Below are positions 7,697 to 16,588 of a stretch of DNA of 64,000 nt, one piece after another; within the stretch, counting starts at the first letter, position 1, and each line of letters starts with the position of its first letter. The position numbers were made by a program, and so were the translations under genes. The stretch covers positions 5,976-69,975 of the forward strand of contig NZ_CP141212.1 in the NCBI RefSeq assembly GCF_035610345.1, given 5' to 3'. This stretch comes from Sinorhizobium meliloti. Lineage in GTDB: Bacteria > Pseudomonadota > Alphaproteobacteria > Rhizobiales > Rhizobiaceae. The notes beneath the pieces were generated by a model. It saw only the letters and a list, made by a program, of their open reading frames with translations, had not been told where the DNA came from and made no database searches.

Positions 7697-8512
7697 TCAA
7701 TCATCCCAGCGGGGTGATTTGGCCGGATTGATATGCCGTGCGGAGCGGTCCAGCATGCGGATCCGCGCGATCTCGTCGGCGGTGAGGTTCACGTCTTGCG
7801 ATGCGAAGTTGTTTCTCAGATTTTCAAGGCTGGAGGAGGCAGGGATGACGGCGTGGCCTTCCGCCATGAGGAAGGCCAGCGCGACGGCAGCGGCAGTAAC
7901 GCCGTGGGTCTCGGCGATGGCCTTCAGCAGCGGGTCGTCGTTGACGGCTCCCTTGTAGAGGGGCTGGTAGGCAGTCAGCGCCAGTCCCTTGCTGCGGCAG
8001 TGGTTCACGAGCCGTGGTGCCTGCAGGTAAGGGTGGATCTCGACCTGATCCGTGGTGATCGTATTCTCGCCCAGAAGAGCGAAGGCCTTGTCGAGGAGAG
8101 CGATCGGGAAGTTGGAGACGCCGATATGGCGGGTCCATCCGCGTTGCCGTGCTTCGGCCAGCGCCAGCATGTAGTCGTCGAACGGCACCTCATCATTCTG
8201 GGATGGCCAGTGAATAAGCAGCAGGTCGACCTGGTCGGTACCGATCGTCTCGAGGCTCTTCTCGACGCTCGGCAGGAAATCGGCTTTCGACAGATTGGTG
8301 TCTGCAACCTTGGTGGTGACGAAGAAGTCGGATCGCGGCAGCCCGGAACGGCGGATGGCTTCGCCGACGCTGCTTTCGGTATCATAGCTTTGGGCCGTAT
8401 CGATGTGGCGATAGCCGATCTCGATCGCCGACAGGATCGCCCGGATGCCCGCGTCGCCCGTGCGTCCGAATGTACCGAGGCCAAGTTGGGGGATAGGGGA
8501 GGTATAGGTCAT
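7697..8512 (-). CDS. aldo/keto reductase (271 aa)
   Basis: AKR-superfamily (beta/alpha)8 reductase. The catalytic tetrad is visible: Asp and Tyr in YRHIDTAQSYDTE, Lys in FVTTKV and His in LLLIHWPS. The HIGVSNFP motif and the C-terminal NADPH-binding IPASSSLENLRNNF are typical of the 2,5-diketo-gluconate reductase-like group. It lies between the permease and ATPase genes of the ABC operon, so its substrate is probably the imported sugar or sugar acid, or an aldehyde derived from it. Confidence 0.9.
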   Translation of the reverse strand: MTYTSPIPQLGLGTFGRTGDAGIRAILSAIEIGYRHIDTAQSYDTESSVGEAIRRSGLPRSDFFVTTKVADTNLSKADFLPSVEKSLETIGTDQVDLLLIHWPSQNDEVPFDDYMLALAEARQRGWTRHIGVSNFPIALLDKAFALLGENTITTDQVEIHPYLQAPRLVNHCRSKGLALTAYQPLYKGAVNDDPLLKAIAETHGVTAAAVALAFLMAEGHAVIPASSSLENLRNNFASQDVNLTADEIARIRMLDRSARHINPAKSPRWDD

Positions 8513-8524
8513 TGCATTCCTCTC

Positions 8525-9373
8525 TCAGCCCTTTGTCGCGCCGGCGGTCAGGCCACCGACAAAGAGCCGCTGCATGGATAGAAACAGGATGGCAATCGGC
8601 AGGGTCATCACCACGGAGGCTGCCATGACGGCGCCCCAGTCGGTGTTGAACTCCGTCGAGAACTCCGCAAGCCCGATGGGCAGCGTCTTCACCGAGGAGT
8701 CGGTGGCAAAGCAGAGCGCGAAGATGAACTCGTTCCAGGTCGTGACGAAGGCGTAGACCATGACGGAGGCGAGACCGGGCAAGGAGAGGGGAAGCGTGAT
8801 GCGGAAGAGGCACTCCAGGCGGCTGGCGCCGTCGATGATCGCTGCTTCCTCCAGTTCGACCGGAATGTTCTTGAAGTAGCTGGTGAGCATCCACACCGAC
8901 AGCGGGAGCGTGATGATCATGTAGACGAGGATCAGGCCCCAGTAGGTGTTGACCAGATTCAGCACCCGAAGCGTGACGAACAGGGGCACGATGATGGCGG
9001 CCGTCGGCAGGAGCTGGCCCACCAGCACGAAGGACTGGAGAAGCGGCTTTCCCCTGAAGTTGAAGCGGGCAAAGCCGTAGGAAGCAAAGATCGCGAGCAC
9101 CAGCGCGAGTGCCGTTGATCCGACGGAGATGACGATGCTGTTGAGGAAGTAGCGCGGGATGTTCGATTCAAACAGGACTGTGCGATAGTTATCCCATGTG
9201 GGGGCCGCGGGCCACCAGATCGGCGGAACCGTGTAGAGCTCGCGCAGCGTCTTCACCGAAGACAATACCATCCACCAGAAGGGGAACAGGCAGACCAGGA
9301 CCAGCAGAACCGAACCGAAGAGGATCAGCCAGCCCGGCAGGCCTGGGCGCTTGAGGGTCTGAAGCTTGTTCAA
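8525..9373 (-). CDS. sugar ABC transporter permease, MalG type (282 aa)
   Basis: Inner-membrane permease with six predicted transmembrane segments. It has the EAA loop ELEEAAIIDGASRLECLFRITLPLSLPG that docks onto the ATPase. The C-terminus LFVGGLTAGATKG is characteristic of MalG-like CUT1 permeases. The likely start is a TTG at 9373 preceded by GGAGG; it overlaps the stop of the other permease gene (TTGA), so the two subunits are translationally coupled and probably made in equal amounts. Confidence 0.93.
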   Translation of the reverse strand: MNKLQTLKRPGLPGWLILFGSVLLVLVCLFPFWWMVLSSVKTLRELYTVPPIWWPAAPTWDNYRTVLFESNIPRYFLNSIVISVGSTALALVLAIFASYGFARFNFRGKPLLQSFVLVGQLLPTAAIIVPLFVTLRVLNLVNTYWGLILVYMIITLPLSVWMLTSYFKNIPVELEEAAIIDGASRLECLFRITLPLSLPGLASVMVYAFVTTWNEFIFALCFATDSSVKTLPIGLAEFSTEFNTDWGAVMAASVVMTLPIAILFLSMQRLFVGGLTAGATKG

Positions 9374-10230
9374 CGCGCTTCCTCCGGGTTGGAGGCCAGC
9401 GTCCGGATGTAGATGAACACAACCACGATCGCGACAGCAAAGAACATGACGGAAAGGGCCGCCGCCTGTCCGAACTGGACGCTCTCAAAGGCTGTCCTGA
9501 AGATCTGGATCGGTGTGATCAAGGTCCGGTTCGCCGGTCCTCCGCGGGTAATGGCATAGATAATGGTGATGTGGTTCAAGGCCCAGATGACCAGGAGAAG
9601 CGTGACCGCGACGATCACCGTCCGAACCTGGGGCAGCATGACGTAGCGGACCTCTTCCCAGAAGCTTGCCCCATCGATGCGGGCCGCTTCGTAGAGATCG
9701 TTGGAGATGGACTGCAGCCCGGCCAGGACCATGATGGCGACGAAGGGAAACATCTTCCAGATGTTGATCGCGATCATCACCGGCATCACGGTGCTGCCGT
9801 TCGTCAGCCAGCCGACCGGCTCGTCGATCAGACCCGGGCTCGTGAGCATGTAGTTGATGATGCCGAACTCCGTGTGGAGCATCCATGCCCAGGTGGTTGC
9901 GGCAACGATGCCCGGCACCACCCACGGCACCAGGGTCACAGAGCGGACGACGGCCCTGCCGCGAAAGTTCTGGTTCAGCAGGATTGCCGTCAGGACGCCG
10001 AGGATGACCTGAAAGACGATGGACCCGAACACCCACCAGAGGGTGTTCCAGAATGCCGTCGGCGTGGCGCGCGCGGACAGAATGCGCCGGAAGTTGTCCA
10101 GCCCGACATAATTTCCGGCATTGTCCGTGACGCTCAGCAGCCCGGTATAGGCGACCGGATAAGCGATCAGCATGCCCAGCACCATCAGCGCGGGTAAAAC
10201 GAACAGGTACCCAGTGGATTGTTTCTGCAT
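9370..10230 (-). CDS. sugar ABC transporter permease, MalF type (286 aa)
   Basis: Partner permease of the CUT1 importer. Several hydrophobic helices are present, with the docking loop SNDLYEAARIDGASFWEEVRYVMLPQVR and the preceding WVVPGIVAATTWAWML region, both typical of MalF/UgpA-type subunits. It follows the substrate-binding protein gene by 71 bases and overlaps the MalG-type gene by 4 bp. The complex would import a mono- or oligosaccharide or a sugar-acid; the ligand is not predictable from these sequences. Confidence 0.93.
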   Translation of the reverse strand: MQKQSTGYLFVLPALMVLGMLIAYPVAYTGLLSVTDNAGNYVGLDNFRRILSARATPTAFWNTLWWVFGSIVFQVILGVLTAILLNQNFRGRAVVRSVTLVPWVVPGIVAATTWAWMLHTEFGIINYMLTSPGLIDEPVGWLTNGSTVMPVMIAINIWKMFPFVAIMVLAGLQSISNDLYEAARIDGASFWEEVRYVMLPQVRTVIVAVTLLLVIWALNHITIIYAITRGGPANRTLITPIQIFRTAFESVQFGQAAALSVMFFAVAIVVVFIYIRTLASNPEEAR

Positions 10231-10301
10231 CCGATTTCATTCCTGATTACAGGACGGGAAGGCGCCGGCAGGATGCCGAGCGCCTTCCGGACGGGAGGGA
10301 T

Positions 10302-11513
10302 CTAAAGAAGCCCTTCGATTTCTTCGGCGGCGCCATCCATGGCGGTCTTGACGTCCTCGTCGCCGAGGAGGATGCGCTGGATCCCATCGAAATAGGCCTG
10401 GGATATCTGGACCCAGTTCGGATGGGCCGGCACGGGCCGTCCGAACGGGAGCATTTCCTTGAAGACCTGCAGGATCGGGTCGTTGAAGCGTTCGGCTTCC
10501 ATAGCAGACAGGCGGGCGGGGAAGGTGTCGGTCAGAACGGCCTGGTTCTCCGCCTCGGCAAGGAAGCCCAGGAGCTTCTTCGCGTCGTCGGGGTTCTTCG
10601 CCTCGCTCGGAATGACAAAGCTCCACCCCCCGAGGATCGCTGCCGTCTTCCCGTTGTCGGGATGGGGGACCGGGATTACGCCGATGTCGATATTTGGGTT
10701 TTCCTTGCGGATAGACTGGATATCGAACTGACCGGACTGATACATCGACACCGTCTCGGCGATGAACAGCCGGCGATTGGCGGTGCCGTCATTCTCCAGC
10801 GTCGACGACGGCGAAATGCCTTCCTTCAGGAAGTCGGTGTAGAAGGTCACGGCTTCGATGGATTCCGGGCTGTTGACCAGGACCTGCTTGCCGTCATCCG
10901 AGATGATGCCGCCACCCAGCATCCACATGAAGGGCAAGGACCGGAAGATGGTGTTGCCGACTTCTCCGCCGCCCGTGATCGCAAAGCCGGACTTCCCGTT
11001 GGTGGTCAGTTTCTTGGCAGCGTCCTTGAAGGCGGTCCACGTGGTCGGCGGGTTTTCGGGATCGAGACCGGCCGCCTTGTAGTCGCCCTTGTTGATGATC
11101 ACGGCATGGGTTTCGATCCGGTAGGGAATGCCCCACAGCTTGCCGTCCCAAGTGTCGTACCCCAGGGCGGCGGGAATGTAGTCCTCGCGATCGGTCAACA
11201 CCTCGTCGACGGGCAGGACCAGGTTATTTTGAGCGTAGCCGTTCACCCAGCCATGCTGCACGTCGATGACGTCCGGCGCAGCTCCCGACTGCAGGGCCGT
11301 CAGGATGCGCTGCGGCAGTCCGTCGGTGGTGGTGATTTCAAGCTTCACTGTCACGTCCGGATTGGCAGCCTGAAATTTCTCCACGAGATCCCGGGCACGG
11401 GCCTCGTTGAAGTTCGGCGTCCACCAGACCACTTCGCCAGCCCAAGCAGCGGCCGACATTGCCAGAAACGACGCTGTTGCGGCCATCGCCAGCTTCATAG
11501 TCAACGTTTTCAT
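10302..11513 (-). CDS. sugar ABC transporter substrate-binding protein (403 aa)
   Basis: Family 1 extracellular solute-binding protein. It starts with a clear Sec signal peptide (MKTLTMKLAMAATASFLAMS, cleavage near AWA-GEV). The mature part has the usual VVWWTPNF..., VTVKLEITTTDGLPQRILTAL and GAAPDVIDVQHGW segments and a C-terminal domain with AILGGWSFVIPSEAKN. GGGAGG lies a few bases before the ATG. It captures the sugar or sugar-acid ligand in the periplasm and delivers it to the MalF/MalG-type permeases encoded next. As in many such operons it should be the most abundant product. Confidence 0.93.
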   Translation of the reverse strand: MKTLTMKLAMAATASFLAMSAAAWAGEVVWWTPNFNEARARDLVEKFQAANPDVTVKLEITTTDGLPQRILTALQSGAAPDVIDVQHGWVNGYAQNNLVLPVDEVLTDREDYIPAALGYDTWDGKLWGIPYRIETHAVIINKGDYKAAGLDPENPPTTWTAFKDAAKKLTTNGKSGFAITGGGEVGNTIFRSLPFMWMLGGGIISDDGKQVLVNSPESIEAVTFYTDFLKEGISPSSTLENDGTANRRLFIAETVSMYQSGQFDIQSIRKENPNIDIGVIPVPHPDNGKTAAILGGWSFVIPSEAKNPDDAKKLLGFLAEAENQAVLTDTFPARLSAMEAERFNDPILQVFKEMLPFGRPVPAHPNWVQISQAYFDGIQRILLGDEDVKTAMDGAAEEIEGLL

Positions 11514-11568
11514 GTTTACCTCCCAACTGAATCCGTTGTCTGTTTTCCAGCCGTGTGGCTGGCATGAT

Positions 11569-12702
11569 CTATTCCGCAGCCGCCGAGGGTTCCTCGGCCC
11601 GATGGCCGGCGGACCCGGAAGAGCTTCTGGTCAAGGCGTCTGCGTGTGCGACAAGCGCCTTCATGTAGCCGATCGTGTAGGCATGTCCGGCGTGCCATGG
11701 GGCCGGGCACTCGAGTTCCGGAACGTGGTCAGGAACCAGTATCCCGTCGTATTCTTCCTCGTGGAGCACGCGCACGATGCGGGCCATGTCGACGTCACCG
11801 TCGTCCACGAAGGTCTCCACGTAGTTCGGCACCTTTCCGCGGACATTGCGGAAGTGGACATAGGCGATGGCGTTTCGACGGGCAAAACGGCGGGTCGTCT
11901 CATAGACGTCGCCATCGGGCATTTCCGCCAATGAGCCGACGCAGAATTCCAGCGCGTTGGCCGGGCTCTCTACGAGCGAAAGAAGCCGGTCGTATTTGGC
12001 GTGGCTGTTGACCAGCCGCGCGGTGCCGCGCAGCCGTTCGACCGGCGGATCGTCCGGATGCGCGGCCAACCGGACGCGAGATTCTTCCGCTACCGGTAAA
12101 AGCTTCTCCAGGAACCAATGAAGCCGCGACCAAAGTGTGGCCTCGTCAACCGTCTGAGGCTTTGCCCCGGGAACGGCCAGGCGGTAGCGCATGTTGCCGA
12201 CCATGCCGTCGGGGACAGGGCTTTCAGCGTCGAATTCGTCGATGGCGAAGACGGCCGTCACCGCATTGCCGCGCGCCACCGGCTTGCGCTGCCATCCCCA
12301 CACGCCGGCGATGGAAAAATTATATCCGAGAACAGGTATGCCAAGACGCCCCATGTTCCTGACGAGGTCCTGAAGGTCCTGCATCTGCGCATCCTTCTTC
12401 GGACCGTCGAGCAGAATGTCGGACCAGAAGTTGGGCGAGATGTTCTCGAGGGCGGCGACCCTGAGGTTGTGTCGCGAGAGCATCGCCACCAGGTCCGTCA
12501 GGCGATCATAGGACCACAGAGGCGCATCGATGCATTCGCCGTTGATCGGGCCGACGACGCCACCCGCGGCATAGGCGCTCGCGTCCGCGTTCCGTCCATA
12601 GTCGGTGAGGTGGACGACGACGTCTTCCACTCCGAGCTGACTGGCGAAACGGGCACCCGCTTCGCTCAGAAGCGGCCCATACAATGAGATTCCCACCTTC
12701 AA
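11569..12702 (-). CDS. mannonate dehydratase-like (UxuA family) protein (377 aa)
   Basis: TIM-barrel protein resembling mannonate dehydratase UxuA, which converts D-mannonate to 2-keto-3-deoxygluconate. Family motifs are seen: LAAHPDDPP, ALEFCVGSLAEM (Cys), IAYVHFRNVRG (His) and GILVPDHVPEL (Asp-His), the presumed metal and active-site residues. The TTG at 12702 is preferred: it is preceded by a GGGGGGAGAG ribosome site, and the upstream ATG at 12738 falls inside an operator palindrome. It is the first gene of the long leftward operon. The N-terminal half diverges from E. coli UxuA, so another sugar acid could be the substrate. Confidence 0.78.
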   Translation of the reverse strand: MKVGISLYGPLLSEAGARFASQLGVEDVVVHLTDYGRNADASAYAAGGVVGPINGECIDAPLWSYDRLTDLVAMLSRHNLRVAALENISPNFWSDILLDGPKKDAQMQDLQDLVRNMGRLGIPVLGYNFSIAGVWGWQRKPVARGNAVTAVFAIDEFDAESPVPDGMVGNMRYRLAVPGAKPQTVDEATLWSRLHWFLEKLLPVAEESRVRLAAHPDDPPVERLRGTARLVNSHAKYDRLLSLVESPANALEFCVGSLAEMPDGDVYETTRRFARRNAIAYVHFRNVRGKVPNYVETFVDDGDVDMARIVRVLHEEEYDGILVPDHVPELECPAPWHAGHAYTIGYMKALVAHADALTRSSSGSAGHRAEEPSAAAE

Positions 12703-12731
12703 GCAGCTCTCCCCCCGTTGCTGCTTAAGTG

Positions 12732-12747
12732 AGTTCATATTTGAACT
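12732..12747. promoter_or_regulatory. probable IclR operator before the uxuA-like operon
   Basis: A perfect palindrome, AGTTCA-TATT-TGAACT, lies 30 bases upstream of the likely start of the leftward operon. The half-site AGTTCATAT matches the 9-bp arms of a second palindrome at 15714-15736 next to the iclR gene. The shared half-site suggests one regulator controls both promoters. IclR-family proteins do bind such palindromes; the assignment is inference. Confidence 0.6.
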
Positions 12748-12812
12748 ACACTTGTTCTAAATATAACTATGTGGCGAAGGGGAGCCGGTGTCAACTCCCT
12801 TTCCCGTGACTT

Positions 12813-13991
12813 CTATTCGCTTTCGTCCGCCGCGAATGTGTGAGCGCCCGTCGCTACGCCGGTCGTGTTCATGGACCCATCGAAGAGCGGAACATTGGTT
12901 GGCTGATAGGCAAAGCGCTCGCAGGCTTCCTCGATCAGTTCGACGCCGAGACCCGGCGCTGTGGGCGCCAGAATTGCGCCCTTGTCGAACTGCAGGGTTT
13001 CCCGGACGAGTTCCTTGCGCCAGGGGACATCCATCGATACGGTCTCGAAGACCGAGAAATTCGGCATGGCGAGCGAGGCGTGCAGCGTCATGGCGTTCAT
13101 GACCGGCCCGACGGGATTGTGAGGCGCGACCGGAATGAGATGCGTGTGCGCCAGATGCGCAACTCGTTTCGTCTCGCCCATCCCGCCGGCGTGCGACACG
13201 TCGGGCTGCAGGATATCGACAGCCTTCTTGGACAGGGCCTCGAGAAATTTCCCCGGTTCGTACCAGCGTTCGCCGGCAGCGATCGGCACCGGGCTGGCGG
13301 CACGCACTTCTGCCAGCGCATCGATGTTTTCCGGCGGCGTCGGCTCTTCGACCCACGTCAGATCGAAGGGTGCCAGTGCCCGGCACATGGCAATCGCGGT
13401 CGGGACGTTGAGACGGCCGTGGACGTCGAGCATCAGATTGACGTCGGGCCCCACCGCATCTCGAACGGCCTCGACGATCTCGATCGTCTGGCGTCGCTGC
13501 CGACGGTCCATTTCAAGATCCGCGGTATCGAAAGGGTCCCATTTCAGGGCCCGGTACCCCATAGCGACTGCCTTGCGGGCATTGGCGGCGTATTCCTCGG
13601 GTTTTGTTGCACCGAAGAACCAGTGGTTGGCGTAGCATTCGACACGATCGCGGAATTTGCCGCCGAGCAGTTCGAAGACGGGAACGCCGAGCGCCTTGCC
13701 CTTGATGTCGAGGAGGGCGGCCTCGATGCCACCGAGCGCCGTGCGGAAGACGGCGCCCGTTCGCCAGTAGCTGTCCCTGTGGAGCTGCTCGATGATGGCA
13801 TCCACGGCAAAGGGGTCGCGGCCGACGAGGACCCGTTCCAGCTCTTCCAGAGCCGCGACGACGGTTTTCGTCTTCCATTCCAGCGTTGCCTCGCCGACGC
13901 CCTCGATCCCGTCGTCGGTGTAGAGCTTGACGAAGACGAAGTTCGTCCTCTGGGCGTTCGCGACAAATACTTTCTGGGCCGTGATCTTCAT
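12813..13991 (-). CDS. enolase-superfamily sugar-acid dehydratase (mandelate racemase family, 392 aa)
   Basis: Mandelate racemase/muconate-lactonizing enzyme family, resembling galactonate-type dehydratases. Visible residues: Lys in [10 protein letters not shown] on the second barrel strand, three acidic metal ligands in [21 protein letters not shown] and IAAGERWY, the Asp in [11 protein letters not shown] and the His in [10 protein letters not shown] that forms the His-Asp dyad. It would dehydrate an aldonate to a 2-keto-3-deoxy acid. The ATG at 13991 overlaps the stop of the Fe-alcohol dehydrogenase gene by 4 bp. The substrate is not determinable; galactonate, arabinonate and related acids are possible. 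Confidence 0.85.
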   Translation of the reverse strand: MKITAQKVFVANAQRTNFVFVKLYTDDGIEGVGEATLEWKTKTVVAALEELERVLVGRDPFAVDAIIEQLHRDSYWRTGAVFRTALGGIEAALLDIKGKALGVPVFELLGGKFRDRVECYANHWFFGATKPEEYAANARKAVAMGYRALKWDPFDTADLEMDRRQRRQTIEIVEAVRDAVGPDVNLMLDVHGRLNVPTAIAMCRALAPFDLTWVEEPTPPENIDALAEVRAASPVPIAAGERWYEPGKFLEALSKKAVDILQPDVSHAGGMGETKRVAHLAHTHLIPVAPHNPVGPVMNAMTLHASLAMPNFSVFETVSMDVPWRKELVRETLQFDKGAILAPTAPGLGVELIEEACERFAYQPTNVPLFDGSMNTTGVATGAHTFAADESE

Positions 13992-15136
13992 GGGCGGTTC
14001 CTGCCGGGTTGGGCCAAGGCTTCCTGCAGCATGGCGCGATAGTCCTCCGCCGACGGAGGAAGGGGGTTGGTGGCGTGGCTGTGATCGGCAAGCGCCCGCT
14101 CGATGACCCAGTCGAAACATCCTGGGGTGACGCCCATGGCCGCCAGGCCGGCGGGCATGTTCAATCGGCGGTTCAAGGCTTCCAATTCGCCAGGCACGTC
14201 GGCGCCTGCCGGAAGTCCCATGGCTGCCCGCAACCTGTTCAGCTTGTCACCGACCGCGGGAGCATTGAAGCGTACGACGATCGGCATGAGGATGGCGTTC
14301 AGCGTGCCATGATGAAGCCTGGGCTCCTTCAGGCCGCCAAGCGCATGGCTGAGCGAATGGACGGCGCCGAGACCCTTCTGGAAAGCCAGACCGCCATGGA
14401 GTGCTCCGAGCATGACCTCGCTGCGGGCTGTGATGTCGCCCGGCACGGCGAACGCCTGGGGAAGATTTCTCCAGATGCGGCCCGCGCCATCCAGCGCGAT
14501 CGCTTCCGCGGTCGGATTGAAGCGCGGCGAAAACAGGGTTTCGATGCAGTGGGAAAGGCCATCAAGTCCCGTCGCTGCGGTGAGCGCCGGTGGCAGATCG
14601 AGCGTGAGCAGCGGGTCGCAGATGGCGCGCCGCGGGATGAGGTGCGGACTGATGAAACCAAGCTTGCGGCCGTCGTCCAGCGTGAGCAGTGCCGCGCGCC
14701 CGACCTCTGCGCCGGTGCCGGCCGTTGTCGGGATGGCAATGACCGGCGCGACGGTTGGTCGGATGCGCTCTACGCCGCCGTAGATGGCGGCGTACTGCTC
14801 CAGCGATCCCTCATGCGTTGCCCGGAGCGCGACGCCCTTTGCCAGGTCGATCGGCGAGCCGCCGCCGAGGGCGATCACGCCGTCGCAAGAACGCGCGCGA
14901 TAGACCTCGAGCGCATCGGAGACGGCAGCTTCCGTCGGGTTCGAGGGCGTCTCGAGATAGGAGGCGGTCACCTCAGGCATCAAAGCCTGCACCTTGTCGG
15001 CCAGCCCCGAGGAGGCCAGGCCCTGGTCGGAAATGAAGAGCGGCCGAGATATTCCGAGCTCAGCCATGGCTGCGGGGAGGCCTTTCAGCTCTCCCGGGCC
15101 AAAATCGATCGCCGTCAGATAGTTGATCCTGGGCAT
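13988..15136 (-). CDS. iron-containing alcohol dehydrogenase (382 aa)
   Basis: Group III Fe-dependent alcohol dehydrogenase. The NAD-binding motif [11 protein letters not shown] is near residues 92-102 and [11 protein letters not shown] near 138. The metal-binding His residues lie in DGLSHCIET and [12 protein letters not shown], with HHGTLNAI nearby. It is co-transcribed with the VOC gene upstream (2-base gap) and the dehydratase downstream (4-bp overlap). In sugar-acid loci such enzymes reduce or oxidise an aldehyde or semialdehyde (lactaldehyde, tartronate semialdehyde, maleylacetate-like), which is an inference for this copy. Confidence 0.88.
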   Translation of the reverse strand: MPRINYLTAIDFGPGELKGLPAAMAELGISRPLFISDQGLASSGLADKVQALMPEVTASYLETPSNPTEAAVSDALEVYRARSCDGVIALGGGSPIDLAKGVALRATHEGSLEQYAAIYGGVERIRPTVAPVIAIPTTAGTGAEVGRAALLTLDDGRKLGFISPHLIPRRAICDPLLTLDLPPALTAATGLDGLSHCIETLFSPRFNPTAEAIALDGAGRIWRNLPQAFAVPGDITARSEVMLGALHGGLAFQKGLGAVHSLSHALGGLKEPRLHHGTLNAILMPIVVRFNAPAVGDKLNRLRAAMGLPAGADVPGELEALNRRLNMPAGLAAMGVTPGCFDWVIERALADHSHATNPLPPSAEDYRAMLQEALAQPGRNRP

Positions 15137-15138
15137 GA

Positions 15139-15570
15139 TCAGTTCCCCCGGAGGCGGGCAATCGCCTTCGCCTGCATTCCGTCCGAGGCCATCTCCATAA
15201 GCTCAATGCGATGCCCGTCCGGGTCCACGATCCAAGTCTGCCAATTGCCGTCGGCGCCCTGGACCTTCGGTCGGAAGAGCGGAATTTCAGCGGCTTCAAG
15301 CTCGCGGACGGTCTGATCTATGCTCGGGACGGAAAGACACATGTGGTTGTATCCCACGGCCTCCGCTCCCGGAGCGTCTCCGCCCCGGCCCTCCGGAAAG
15401 ACCTCAAGATACTGATCGTCGGTGATGCGCAGATAGACCAGCCAGAGGCGCCCGTCGCGGTCGAGGCGCAGAAGCTCCGAAAAGCCTAGCTTGTTGATAT
15501 AGAAATCGAGGGTGCGGTCGATATCCTGCACCCTTATGGCGACATGGGTAATTGCGGAAACGGTCAGCAT
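15139..15570 (-). CDS. VOC-family (glyoxalase-like) protein (143 aa)
   Basis: Single vicinal-oxygen-chelate protein with two beta-alpha-beta-beta-beta modules. Candidate metal ligands are His in [10 protein letters not shown], Glu in YLEVFPEG, His in GYNHMCLSV and Glu in GHRIELMEM, the arrangement of glyoxalase I-type enzymes and VOC dioxygenases or isomerases. It is the first gene of the second leftward operon, divergent from iclR across an operator-containing region. It may act on a small keto or hydroxy acid; glyoxalase activity itself is not certain. Confidence 0.85.
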   Translation of the reverse strand: MLTVSAITHVAIRVQDIDRTLDFYINKLGFSELLRLDRDGRLWLVYLRITDDQYLEVFPEGRGGDAPGAEAVGYNHMCLSVPSIDQTVRELEAAEIPLFRPKVQGADGNWQTWIVDPDGHRIELMEMASDGMQAKAIARLRGN

Positions 15571-15713
15571 TCTGAGCCCCTGTACTTGGCCAATGAGGGA
15601 GGGTGCTGGTGGTTTTCATTTCGCTGCCGGGTGTTTTGTCGCCGTGCGGGTGCACTTTAGCGGCATGTCAGCGTGAAACCGAATTCGGACGTCCGCCTCC
15701 TTCGGCTATCCAA

Positions 15714-15736
15714 ATATGAACTTTGACAGTTCATAT
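15714..15736. promoter_or_regulatory. probable IclR operator in the divergent promoter region
   Basis: Perfect 9-bp inverted repeat ATATGAACT (15714-15722) / AGTTCATAT (15728-15736) around a 5-base centre. TTGACA at 15723-15728 in the centre looks like a rightward -35 box for iclR, so binding would block it: simple autorepression and co-control of the leftward operon. The half-site recurs at 12732-12747. The rest of the gap from 15571 to 15782 holds no gene. Confidence 0.65.
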
Positions 15737-15782
15737 ATGTATGCTAATGACGAGCTGAGTTTTGTCAACAGGGCAGGTGCCG

Positions 15783-16565
15783 ATGAGCGAAGCCGCAGAA
15801 GATGGCGTGAGCAAGCACACGATCCCGGTCATAGACCGGATGATGGATGTGCTGTGCGAGATCGAACGCAAGGACAGGGGACTTTCGATCAGCGAATTGA
15901 CGGAGGCGCTCAAGCTTCCCCGAACGACCATCTACCGGATCCTCAACTCGTTGCAGCAGCATGACATCGTCTACCGTGACGACACGGGCAGCTATCACCT
16001 GGGACGCCGGCTGCTGTCGCTTGCAGCCCATGTCGGCGTCCGGGCGACGGAGTTCGACCTTGCCGCCCTCTGCCAGCCGTATCTCGACAAGCTGGCCGCC
16101 GAACTGGGCGAGGGTGTCAAGCTGAGCATCCTCGATCAGGAGGGAATCCTTGTTCTCGCGGCAGCCCAGGGCAAGCGGGAGTATGCCCTGACGGTGGCGC
16201 CGGGGCAGCGCATGCCCATCCATGCTGGCGCGGCGAGCAAGCTGCTGCTCGCCTATCTGCCGCCCGAAGACCTGGATTACTGGCTCGCGCGTCCGCTCGT
16301 TGCCTTCACCGCTAAGACCATCACGGATCCCAAACGGCTGCGCAGCGAACTCGCCCGCATCAGGCGTCTCGGATGGGCGCAGGACAAGGGGGAGAACGCC
16401 CCCAGCATCCAGGCTTTCGCAACGCCGGTGTTCACGCGCAGCGGCAGGATGCTGGCGGCGGTCAGCGTGCCGTTCCTGGCCGGCACCCAGCCCAGCCGCA
16501 TGGAGGAGATCCGCCTGGCTGCGATAGAGACCGCCAAGGCCATCAGTGCCGTCATTCCAGTCTGA
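15783..16565 (+). CDS. IclR-family transcriptional regulator (260 aa)
   Basis: N-terminal winged HTH (residues about 12-70: IPVIDRMMDVLCEIE, LSISELTEALKLPRTTIYRIL, then wing DTGSYHLGRRL) followed by the IclR effector-binding GAF-like domain (about 85-255) with GEGVKLSILDQEG and MPIHAGAASKLLLAY. The ATG at 15783 has GGCAGGTG upstream; an upstream TTG (15762) is less likely. It is divergent from the VOC operon and upstream of two further catabolic genes. It probably senses a pathway sugar acid or keto acid and binds the palindromes at 15714 and 12732. Confidence 0.92.
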   Translation: MSEAAEDGVSKHTIPVIDRMMDVLCEIERKDRGLSISELTEALKLPRTTIYRILNSLQQHDIVYRDDTGSYHLGRRLLSLAAHVGVRATEFDLAALCQPYLDKLAAELGEGVKLSILDQEGILVLAAAQGKREYALTVAPGQRMPIHAGAASKLLLAYLPPEDLDYWLARPLVAFTAKTITDPKRLRSELARIRRLGWAQDKGENAPSIQAFATPVFTRSGRMLAAVSVPFLAGTQPSRMEEIRLAAIETAKAISAVIPV

Positions 16566-16588
16566 ATTGTGCCTTGGGGGGAGCCCGC

